Assembly (NCBI RefSeq): GCF_003867075.1
Contig: NZ_CP032544.1
Span: 3,280,001 to 3,344,000, forward strand
Direction of reading: 5' to 3'
Length of the DNA: 64,000 bases
Source of the DNA: Tenacibaculum mesophilum
GTDB taxonomy: Bacteria; Bacteroidota; Bacteroidia; Flavobacteriales; Flavobacteriaceae
The notes below the pieces were generated by a model. That model was not told the DNA's origin and did not search any database. It saw only the letters and a program-made list of their open reading frames with translations. A program made the translations under genes and the position numbers. This document shows, one piece after another, positions 17,601-24,741 of the stretch (the first letter of the stretch is position 1; each line of letters starts with the position of its first letter).

Positions 17601-20600
17601 TTATTCCACTTACAAAACTATTGTAATTCACAAAATAGTATTTAATAACAAACCCGCCAACATCTTGTTTCGTAACAGGAACTTCAATTGTTTTGATTTT
17701 GTTATTTAAATGAATAAGCTCTGTGTTTACGATGGTATGATTCTTTTCTATTTGAACTATAACCGTAACATCTTTTGAAGCAGAACCAATTTGTAACTTA
17801 GCAATGTCATTTGGCTTATAAGTTGTTTTATTTGTGTTATACGTGAACAACTGATTGTCGGTTACACTTTTTTCTTTGTTATCAATTATTGTAAAAAGAG
17901 CTTTGTCTGTAACATCTTGTCCAAACTTATCTTTAGAACTTAATACGGTTATGTATTTACCAGAAGCCCATTTTTTATAGTTATTAAGTATAATTTGTTT
18001 AGATTCTTCTGTATTGAAATTTTGCTCAAATACTAATTTTTCTTTTTTCCAATTATGAGGATTTTGTTCTTCCGAAGTGTAAGCTTCATGAGGAAATAAG
18101 TTTCTAAACTCACTTTCTGAAATATCTTGATAATCTGGAGTATCCCAAGATCTTTTACGTAACGGATTTTTAGGAGCTTGTAATTTGTATATTTTAATGC
18201 TTCCTTTAGCAGGTGCAAATTCCCCGTTTAAATTTTTACTTGATATTTCAATTGTTGTTTCCTTGTCCGATTTATGTATTGTAGAAGGAATTTGTAAAGT
18301 AGCAAGTAATGCATGATACCCAACTTTTACAATAGAGGTTGCTGAGCGAGTTTCTCCATTAACATCGGTTACATCAGCTGTGATTTCATATTCAAAAACA
18401 GGTAAGTTTTCTTTGTTTACACTTTCATCAGGTAAGGCTTTGAAAGTAATTGAAAAGTTACCTTGTGCATCAGTTGTTAATTCACCGTGTGTAATTTCTT
18501 GTGCTTCTGAAGTAAACTGAGGTTTACGCCAGTACCACCAAATAGGGTATTGTACTTTACGATGCACGCGATATACTACTTTAGCATCTGTGATAGTTGA
18601 ACCAGCAAAAGCTTTTGCAAATCCGTTTACTGTAATGCTGTCATGTAACTTATAGGTTTTTGTTACAGGTTTAAATTCTGTTTTAAACTTAGGACGTTTA
18701 TATTCTTCTACTTGAAAAGGGAAAAAGTTTAGTTGATTTTCTACACTAGTTCTAATAGAAAATTCGCCAGTTAACCCATTGTTGGGAATAACAAATGTTC
18801 CAGAAAAAGAACCAAAATCATTAGTTTTTAATTTTAGGTCTGTAACATTATTTCTAGAGGCATCGACAACTTTTATATTTACATCTTTATTAGATAAAGC
18901 ATTAGAGTTGTTTTTAGAAAATTTTATAGAAATTCCTTTAAAGTATACAGTTTGTCCTGGTCGATAAATGCTTCTATCAGTAAAAATAAAAGATTTAATA
19001 TTTATACGATTATCATTTGTAGTTGGAGAGGCTTGTTTTTGATATTTATTCAGGTAATAGTTACCAAAAACTGCTGAATCGTTTTTGTGAGTTACAGTAA
19101 CGTACACATTACCATAACTAGCATCACTTTTAAAAGAAGCAAATCCGTTTTTATCAGTTGTTATTTTTTTGTGAATCGATTTTCCATACCTATGTTGCTT
19201 GTTTTGTAATAATAATTCAGCGTCTTTAACAGGCTTTCCAGTATTTCTATCAACAACTTGGTAGGTTTTTACACCATCATTATTGTTTTCAACCAAAACT
19301 AAATTGGTTGCTTGTAAATGAGCAGTAGCATATAAGTCTTCAGAGTTAAAAGTATCATTCTGGTGTGCTATGATTAAATAGTTTCCTTGAGTTAATTCGG
19401 GAACTACTACCTCAGTTGTGTGTAATAAATAATCTTTTTCATTTCGTAAGTTACTATTCCATGAAGTAGCTTTTGTAAGCTTTTTTATAAAGTTAAAGCG
19501 TTCTTCTTCTTTGTGAATTTTTTGAAGCTCTTCTATTTGTTTATGATCAATTTTATAAGCAGAGAAGTACAGCTTGTCAATATTATTGTAAGTAACTAGT
19601 AACCTAGAGTGAGATTGGATGGGTACAAATTTTTCAGAAAGAATACTGAGAGATGTAGCTGTGATTTGTTGTTGTAAAGTTTCACATTTTTCAGCAGCTA
19701 AACTCTTAGAAAATTGTTTAATAACCTTTTTACAGATAGCAAGTGCTTCTTTGTTTTTAAAACGAAAGTCTTCGTTTTTTTTAGTTTTATAAGATCCAGC
19801 TTGTTGATTATAATTTCTAGCTATTTCATAACTATACAATCCAGAAACTTCATTGTTCTTGTAATTATTAACTGATGTTTTTAGTGTTTGTAATAATAAC
19901 TCTTGTTTGTTATTTAAAGTTATATGCTGCTTAACAAACTGTAATCGTTGAATGTCAGCATCCACAAGGGCATTAAGATTCTTGTTTTTTAAATGAAAGT
20001 TAATGAGTTTTTGATAGATTTTTAAGGCATTAAACTGCAATGATAAATCATCTTTTGTAGTAAGGTTTAAAGCAGAAAACTTATCAGCTTCACTTAAGTA
20101 TAAAGCGTTATCAATTTTAAATTGATAAGTAGGCTTTGTGATGTTAGTTTCTGTGGTTTTATAAAACTCTAAGGTATTGTGCGCTAAAAAATCAAATAGG
20201 GTAGGGCGGTATTTTTTAGAGTCTTTTTCTGCTTGAATAATATCTTTAAAAGTATAAATGTCTGTTTTTTGTAGTGCAGATTCATTTTCTAAAGAATTTT
20301 GATAGTGACAATGAATTTCTGCAAACAACGTATTTAAGTCCCATGTTCTAAAATCATTTCCATCTACTTTTTCTTGTGTTTGGGTACGATTGTAAAATTT
20401 CCATCTATTTTGATTAAAATACTGCCAGTATAAGTTAGCTAATACATTTTCTAATACATTTTTCGTCGGAAAATTATGTTGATTAATTTGTTGTTTAAAC
20501 TCATCAATAATTTTTAATTGTGCATTTTCTTCTAAAGTTAGAGCGTATTTACTTTTATAAAACAATGATTTTATAACTTGAGGAGCATTGTTACTTTTTT

Positions 20601-20760
20601 CAGCCTTATCGTAAATAGTGTTTACTATTTTTAAAGCAGATTTAGGTAGGTTTTCAGCTTCAAACTCGTGCACCTTTTCCCATAGGTTGGCATAGTTTTC
20701 TTGGGCGTGTGCTAAGGTTGAAAATAAAATCATTAGTAAAATAGGGGTTATTCTTTTCAT
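14689..20760 (-). CDS. Alpha-2-macroglobulin family protein with thioester motif
   Basis: This is a 2023-residue exported protein (signal peptide to about residue 20). An N-terminal helical, TPR-like region (about 25-400) is followed by macroglobulin domains, with MG2 carrying DRSIYRPGQTVYFKG near residue 597. The A2M bait-side region contains TPEALTRWKLQLLAHT, and the thioester-containing helical domain has YPYECSEQTF with Cys1468-Gln1471. The CxEQ motif is intact, so a protease-trapping thioester can form. Bacterial relatives protect the envelope from foreign proteases, and in many Gram-negatives sit beside penicillin-binding protein 1C. No such gene is present here; the neighbours are mpl and a small barrel protein. 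Confidence 0.92.
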   Translation of the reverse strand: MKRITPILLMILFSTLAHAQENYANLWEKVHEFEAENLPKSALKIVNTIYDKAEKSNNAPQVIKSLFYKSKYALTLEENAQLKIIDEFKQQINQHNFPTKNVLENVLANLYWQYFNQNRWKFYNRTQTQEKVDGNDFRTWDLNTLFAEIHCHYQNSLENESALQKTDIYTFKDIIQAEKDSKKYRPTLFDFLAHNTLEFYKTTETNITKPTYQFKIDNALYLSEADKFSALNLTTKDDLSLQFNALKIYQKLINFHLKNKNLNALVDADIQRLQFVKQHITLNNKQELLLQTLKTSVNNYKNNEVSGLYSYEIARNYNQQAGSYKTKKNEDFRFKNKEALAICKKVIKQFSKSLAAEKCETLQQQITATSLSILSEKFVPIQSHSRLLVTYNNIDKLYFSAYKIDHKQIEELQKIHKEEERFNFIKKLTKATSWNSNLRNEKDYLLHTTEVVVPELTQGNYLIIAHQNDTFNSEDLYATAHLQATNLVLVENNNDGVKTYQVVDRNTGKPVKDAELLLQNKQHRYGKSIHKKITTDKNGFASFKSDASYGNVYVTVTHKNDSAVFGNYYLNKYQKQASPTTNDNRINIKSFIFTDRSIYRPGQTVYFKGISIKFSKNNSNALSNKDVNIKVVDASRNNVTDLKLKTNDFGSFSGTFVIPNNGLTGEFSIRTSVENQLNFFPFQVEEYKRPKFKTEFKPVTKTYKLHDSITVNGFAKAFAGSTITDAKVVYRVHRKVQYPIWWYWRKPQFTSEAQEITHGELTTDAQGNFSITFKALPDESVNKENLPVFEYEITADVTDVNGETRSATSIVKVGYHALLATLQIPSTIHKSDKETTIEISSKNLNGEFAPAKGSIKIYKLQAPKNPLRKRSWDTPDYQDISESEFRNLFPHEAYTSEEQNPHNWKKEKLVFEQNFNTEESKQIILNNYKKWASGKYITVLSSKDKFGQDVTDKALFTIIDNKEKSVTDNQLFTYNTNKTTYKPNDIAKLQIGSASKDVTVIVQIEKNHTIVNTELIHLNNKIKTIEVPVTKQDVGGFVIKYYFVNYNSFVSGIIPISVPNEQDNITIETNTFRDKLQPGTQETWSFTIKNDKNNKVAAEMLASMYDASLDEFKPHNWEFSPISTSTYYSYSGNANAYQSFGNERFRVFNNTYPSSFKTQRYDQLNWFGFYFGINRNIRLRGLAMSAKMQPSPEREIIVEEKELLDAQEADLANDSVMTGYAKKESKQENVSLDGVQIRKNLQETAFFYPHLQTDKEGNITFSFTTPEALTRWKLQLLAHTKELQSATKTLTTVTQKELMVMPNAPRFLREGDQITFSTKIANISDKNLEGTAQLILTDAITGKEINLLSNSSKNQSFSVNSNGNTNVSWNLSIPDTYQAIQYKVIAKAGDFSDGEQNVLPVLSNRMLVTETLPMWVRSNQTKTFTLDKLKNQTSTTLSHHKLTLEVTSNPAWYAVQALPYLMEYPYECSEQTFARYYANTLASHIANSNPRIQEVFNAWKSSDALLSNLEKNQELKSLIIQETPWLRDAQSETEQKKRIALLFDLNKMKNEQQNAINKLLQMQLNNGGFPWFKGNDNPNVYITNHIATGFGHLQKLGIDNKDDSLQKMLVDAIRFLDAEIEHTYKKLLESAERIKAEKGQKEYTKYLKKNHLNYFIIQYLYMRSFYTNIEVNDTAKTAFEYYKNQTATYWKEFSLYGKGQIALIQFRNDNTLVANKVLKSLRENSITSDELGMYWKENQPSWYWHQAPIETQSLLIEAFSEIENDIQTVDNLKIWLLKNKQTNRWKTTKATTEAVYALLLQGSDWISVTDIVDVTIGEKTINPSKLEDTKVEAGTGYLKTSWNGSEITPNMSTVSISKKGKGIAWGGLYWQYFEDLDKITSAKTPLQLKKKLFKKVNTNAGKQLQKITENTQLNVGDLMTVRIELRSDRDMEFVHMKDMRVSGVEPINVLSQYKWQDGLGYYESTKDAATNFFFDRLPKGVYVFEYDVRVNNAGNFSNGITTIQSMYAPEFSSHSKGERLLIK

Positions 20761-20923
20761 TTATCTATATTTTTTGATGCTAATCGTAAATTTATATGAA
20801 CAAAACACTTAAAAACAGTAGTTTTTTACAAGTTAAAGTTTGTAAAGATACTATTTGAGTGAGTTAACATAGCTATTTAATGAGTTTCGATTTAAAGATA
20901 CTTAAAATTCTCTCTTGGTTTTG

Positions 20924-20931
20924 TATTTTTG
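20924..20931 (+). promoter_or_regulatory. -7 element TATTTTTG for mpl
   Basis: This is a perfect TAnnTTTG box 26 bases before the ATG at 20958; the -33 element is poor. Its position inside the longer open frame supports the internal ATG as the true mpl start, since transcripts would begin downstream of the earlier ATG at 20880. Confidence 0.5.
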
Positions 20932-20957
20932 ACGCTTACATTACAGATAACAACACT

Positions 20958-22313
20958 ATGAAAATTCACTTTATAGCTATCGGAGGTAGCGCAATGCATA
21001 ACCTAGCAATCGCATTACAACAAAAAGGATACCAAATAACAGGAAGTGATGATACAATTCATGACCCGTCAAAAACTCGTTTAGCAAATAAAGGTTTATT
21101 ACCGAATGAGTTTGGTTGGTTTCCAGAAAAAATAACCGCTGATTTAGATGCTGTAATTTTAGGAATGCACGCAAAAAAAGACAACCCAGAGTTATTAAAA
21201 GCGCAAGAACTTGGAGTGAAAATTTATTCATATCCAGAATTCTTATATGAGCAGTCTAAAGATAAAACTCGTGTGGTTATAGGTGGTTCTCATGGAAAAA
21301 CAACAATTACTTCTATGGTTTTACATGTGTTGAATTATCATGATAGAGAAGTGGATTACATGGTAGGAGCTCAGCTAGATGGTTTTGATACAATGGTACA
21401 TTTAACCGAAGAAAATGAATTTATTGTTTTGGAAGGTGATGAGTATTTAAGTTCTCCTATAGATATGCGCCCGAAGTTTCATTTGTACAAACCGAATATT
21501 GCATTGTTAAGTGGAATTGCTTGGGATCATATCAATGTGTTCCCAACGTTTGAAAACTATGTTGAACAGTTTTCAATTTTTACAGATTCTTTAACGAATG
21601 GTGGAATTATGGTGTATAATGAGGAAGATGCGATTTTAAAAGAAGTTGTAGAAAGTTCTAATCACCCGATAAAAAAATATCCTTATAAAACCCCAGATTA
21701 TTTTATTGATAATGGAATTACTTATTTGGAAACTGAAGAAGGAGATTTACCGTTAGAAATTTTTGGAGAACATAACTTACAAAATTTGGCAGGAGCAAAG
21801 TGGATTTGTCAACACATGGGAATTGATGAAGATGAGTTTTATGAAGCGATAGCAAGCTTTAAAGGTGCAAGTAAACGTTTGGAAAAGATTGCTGAAAATT
21901 CTTCAACAGTTGTGTTTAAAGATTTTGCACATTCACCATCTAAAGTAGCGGCTACGACAGCAGCGGTTAAAGATCAATACTCAAATAGAACTTTGTTAGC
22001 ATGTTTAGAGTTGCATACTTATTCGAGCTTAAATGCTGAGTTTTTATCGGAGTATAAAGGAGCTTTAGATAAAGCAGACAAAGCAGTAGTATTTTATTCT
22101 CCCCATGCTGTAAAAATTAAACAGTTAGATGAAGTTTCTGAAGAACAAATAGCTAAAGCGTTTGAACAAGATGATTTGATTATATATACGAATCCACAAG
22201 AGTTTAAAGACTTCTTATTTAGTAAAAATCTTGAAAATACTGCTTTGTTACTAATGAGTTCTGGTAATTATGGCGGTTTAGACTTTGATGAGGTTAGGGA
22301 TTTGGTTGATTAA
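20958..22313 (+). CDS. mpl: UDP-N-acetylmuramate:tripeptide ligase (Mpl)
   Basis: Mpl reattaches the recycled peptidoglycan tripeptide L-Ala-gamma-D-Glu-meso-DAP to UDP-MurNAc in the cytoplasm. The 451-residue product starts with the Rossmann-like HFIAIGGSAMHNLA and the GSDD segment, and has the Mur-ligase P-loop GGSHGKTT (about 109-116). Further Mur-ligase features are EGDEYLSSP and the C-terminal FKDFAHSPSK. The same frame opens 26 codons earlier at 20880, but the internal ATG matches the family start and follows a consensus -7 box. The 3' end overlaps the convergent nucleotidyltransferase-like gene by 20 bases. Confidence 0.93.
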   Translation: MKIHFIAIGGSAMHNLAIALQQKGYQITGSDDTIHDPSKTRLANKGLLPNEFGWFPEKITADLDAVILGMHAKKDNPELLKAQELGVKIYSYPEFLYEQSKDKTRVVIGGSHGKTTITSMVLHVLNYHDREVDYMVGAQLDGFDTMVHLTEENEFIVLEGDEYLSSPIDMRPKFHLYKPNIALLSGIAWDHINVFPTFENYVEQFSIFTDSLTNGGIMVYNEEDAILKEVVESSNHPIKKYPYKTPDYFIDNGITYLETEEGDLPLEIFGEHNLQNLAGAKWICQHMGIDEDEFYEAIASFKGASKRLEKIAENSSTVVFKDFAHSPSKVAATTAAVKDQYSNRTLLACLELHTYSSLNAEFLSEYKGALDKADKAVVFYSPHAVKIKQLDEVSEEQIAKAFEQDDLIIYTNPQEFKDFLFSKNLENTALLLMSSGNYGGLDFDEVRDLVD

Positions 22314-23361
22314 AAAATTTATCAAACAGATATTTCCTATATTCTTTTACATAAAAAGACTTTAAAATAATAGAAAAACGGTGTTTGTATAAAAAGTATA
22401 ATTCCCATTTTCTTTTATTATGAGTGCTTTTTTTAGGGGTATTCATAAAGAAAATCACTTTTTTGATGTATTTCTCAGATTTATGAGTTTTGTTATATTC
22501 TAATGATTGAGGAGAGTTAAATATGTAGTTAGTAGCTGCGAGAAAGTTTTTTAAATAACTGGACTCTGAATGATCAAAATTGTTTAAAACGGTTTTTACA
22601 GAGGTTTTTTTAGATAACCTATAAAGGTCATAAGAGTTTCTTAAAGAGATAGTTTTAGTCCATTGTCCCTTGTCGTTGACTTGCTTGTTAAAACTAGTTA
22701 AGAGAACTTGGTTCCCATAAGAAAGAACGGTGGTCTTATTAGCTAGTTTATTTACACTTTTTTCAATAAAATTAAAGTCAAACCCTTTCTCATTAGAAAT
22801 CATTTTGTAATGAACTTCAATTGCAGCAATTTTACCTTTCTTAGTTATTTTTGGATAGTGTCTATTTAAGACTGTATTATCTATATAGTGGGGAGTTTTT
22901 TCTATATATCCGTTTTTTTTAAGAAGGTTGACAGTGGAGTGAAAGCTTTTAGGGTTTACCAAAAAATCAATATCTCCCACCATACGTTCAGCAATATCTT
23001 CATATAACCCTTCAAGTAAATTACCAGTTCCTTTTAAAAAAATAGGAGTGATATTATTTGAGAGCAAAAGCTCGTTGATTTCTTTAGCTTCAGCTATAAT
23101 ATGTTCATTTCGTTTTCTGTTTAGACCAGTAATGTGTTGCATGTACTCTACTAAATCAGTTGGTAAATAGTGTAAGAAGTCAGCTCGTTTTAAATTACAA
23201 TATAAAGCAGGAAACACATATTGAGCTGTACTTACTTTAACTATAGTGTTCCAATCAACCGTATTATTTTTTATTTTTTCTTCAACCAGTTTACAATTGT
23301 CTCTTTCATGAGTGATTGTTAAACATTTTGCAACAAATAAAAGGGTTTCTTTATAATTCAT
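22294..23361 (-). CDS. Nucleotidyltransferase-like protein (NTP_transf_5 type)
   Basis: This protein of about 355 residues has a nucleotidyltransferase fold core: IFLKGTGNL (about 108-115) and the metal-binding pair in GDIDFLV (Asp130 and Asp132 in this numbering), followed by EVHYKM. This layout fits the uncharacterised nucleotidyltransferase family PF14907, members of which occur with HPr-kinase-like proteins in some lasso-peptide and polysaccharide-linked clusters. The ATG at 23359-23361 is preferred over a TTG two codons earlier. It overlaps the upstream kinase gene by 11 bases, so the two are translationally coupled. Its 3' end overlaps mpl. Confidence 0.75.
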   Translation of the reverse strand: MNYKETLLFVAKCLTITHERDNCKLVEEKIKNNTVDWNTIVKVSTAQYVFPALYCNLKRADFLHYLPTDLVEYMQHITGLNRKRNEHIIAEAKEINELLLSNNITPIFLKGTGNLLEGLYEDIAERMVGDIDFLVNPKSFHSTVNLLKKNGYIEKTPHYIDNTVLNRHYPKITKKGKIAAIEVHYKMISNEKGFDFNFIEKSVNKLANKTTVLSYGNQVLLTSFNKQVNDKGQWTKTISLRNSYDLYRLSKKTSVKTVLNNFDHSESSYLKNFLAATNYIFNSPQSLEYNKTHKSEKYIKKVIFFMNTPKKSTHNKRKWELYFLYKHRFSIILKSFYVKEYRKYLFDKFFNQPNP

Positions 23362-24472
23362 CAGCAAAGATGTTTTTGACAGTAGTAATCATTTTTTGAT
23401 TATCAGAATAGGTTAATTGATAGCATGGTAGCTTTTCAAACCAATCCAAGAAAAGCCCTGCATTTTGAGATATTGGAGACAACCAAGAATCAGGAACTAA
23501 CTGTTCAAAGGCTGTAATATTTGAAATTTTATCAATGATTAAACCACTGTTTTTTTGATACTTAATAAAAATTAAAGCTTTGCAAGGTAACTTTAAAGAG
23601 TAATCATGATTATTTGTAGGCAGATAACGAACAATTTTATTTAGTCTTTTAAAATGATATTCGGCAGATGTTTTTAACTCAGGGTATATTGGAAGTAAGG
23701 TTTTTAGACTATTCTTCTTGATAGATATAGCAGAAGGAAAACTGTGTACATTTAAAGAGTTGTCAACAGGTACAAAATCATCGGCTAAACAAGTAAAACC
23801 ATTGGCTTGTAATAATGCTAAAGATGTACTTTTTCCATTTCCAGAGTCTCCTAAAAATAAAATAGAATTATTGTTATTGCTAACTGCTGAAGCATGAAAA
23901 ACACCTATCCATTCATCTTCATTTTTTTTATAGATTTTTTGTACTAATTCCATAGAAAATTTGCCCTGAAAATAATGTACTTCTCTCAAGCTCCAAGTAT
24001 CAATAACAATATCATCTACGGAAAGAGAAATGCTATTGTCATTACTAAAGATTTCAAATTTATGATTGATATTTTTAGTTTCTTCAGTTTCTAAATGAGC
24101 AAACTTAGGATGAATTAGAGAAGTTTCTATGTCAGAAGCATATTTTACCTCTAAAATTATATCCTTTATTTTATAATATTTTATTGAAGCAAAAGATGTT
24201 GGTTTAACTACAGGATGAACTTTGCTTTTATTGTTAGTTTCTTTTGAAGAGATAAGTAAAGTCTCAATATCTATAACTAAACTGAGCGCTTCTTTATAAG
24301 TAATATCAACTTGCTTAGTAATCTGAGTAGTTATCTCTTGCTTATCAACGTTTTGATCTAAAAGAGAGAGTATTTCAGCCACAAGAGGATCTACAACAAG
24401 ATATTCATTGTTATCTTGAAACCAAACAATACTTTTATTATCTATATTTCGTTTAATTATTTTATTTATCAT
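23351..24472 (-). CDS. PqqD-like domain fused to HPr-kinase-like domain
   Basis: This 373-residue protein has two parts. Residues 1-75 look like a PqqD/RRE-type peptide-binding domain (VWFQDNNEYLVVDPLVAEIL, then a helical TYKEALSLVIDIETLL). Residues about 150-370 resemble HPr kinase/phosphorylase: HASAV near 193, Walker A GDSGNGKST at 208-216, and LADDFVPV at 229-236. HPr itself is not its expected target. Related kinases phosphorylate RiPP precursor peptides, for example in paeninodin-type lasso clusters. Its start is 16 bases below an intrinsic-terminator-like hairpin that separates it from a 60-residue peptide gene. It is probably a peptide-modifying kinase. Confidence 0.78.
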   Translation of the reverse strand: MINKIIKRNIDNKSIVWFQDNNEYLVVDPLVAEILSLLDQNVDKQEITTQITKQVDITYKEALSLVIDIETLLISSKETNNKSKVHPVVKPTSFASIKYYKIKDIILEVKYASDIETSLIHPKFAHLETEETKNINHKFEIFSNDNSISLSVDDIVIDTWSLREVHYFQGKFSMELVQKIYKKNEDEWIGVFHASAVSNNNNSILFLGDSGNGKSTSLALLQANGFTCLADDFVPVDNSLNVHSFPSAISIKKNSLKTLLPIYPELKTSAEYHFKRLNKIVRYLPTNNHDYSLKLPCKALIFIKYQKNSGLIIDKISNITAFEQLVPDSWLSPISQNAGLFLDWFEKLPCYQLTYSDNQKMITTVKNIFADEL

Positions 24473-24484
24473 GATTGACTAAAG

Positions 24485-24518
24485 ATAAAAAACCTCGATA
24501 ATTTTATCGAGGTTTTTT
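24485..24518 (-). terminator. Hairpin between the small peptide gene and the kinase gene
   Basis: A 12-base-pair stem (24489-24500 with 24505-24516) with a four-base loop is followed by a T tract on the minus strand. Only about 13 bases remain between it and the kinase ATG, too few for a separate promoter. The kinase and nucleotidyltransferase genes are therefore probably expressed by read-through, at lower level than the peptide. Confidence 0.8.
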
Positions 24519-24535
24519 GGATGAAGTTTTTAAGA

Positions 24536-24718
24536 TTAAAATCCACTACCAGGATCTTCTGGGGCGCTTTGTGCTTGTGCTTTTTGAGGATTTAAAATCA
24601 TGTAAGTTCCTAAAGCCGTTAAAGCAGCATATTTACTATAACCGCCAATTTTTTTTAGAGCTTCTTTGCGAGTGATATTTTTAGAATCTGTATCAGTCTT
24701 TTTTATGTTTTTCTTCAT
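24536..24718 (-). CDS. Small exported peptide, possible RiPP-like precursor
   Basis: This is a 60-residue peptide with a charged N-terminus, a TRKEALKKIG segment (16-25) that loosely recalls a Tat motif, a hydrophobic stretch (about 30-42), a signal-peptidase-like KAQA site (46-49) and an 11-residue tail, QSAPEDPGSGF. I recognise no characterised family; similar short proteins ending in PGSGF or PGGGF seem to recur in flavobacteria. It lies 23 bases after the T9SS protein gene and before a hairpin and the PqqD-HprK-like kinase. The Ser58 in the tail could be a modification site. The role as precursor is inference. Confidence 0.65.
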   Translation of the reverse strand: MKKNIKKTDTDSKNITRKEALKKIGGYSKYAALTALGTYMILNPQKAQAQSAPEDPGSGF

Positions 24719-24741
24719 AATTACTTGATTTTATAGCTAGC

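Noticed and set aside
22294..24472. The kinase and nucleotidyltransferase as a classical HPr regulatory system or a toxin-antitoxin pair
   Set aside because: The kinase has an extra PqqD-like domain and no ptsH is nearby; the nucleotidyltransferase-like protein is far longer than MNT-type antitoxins and lacks a HEPN partner.
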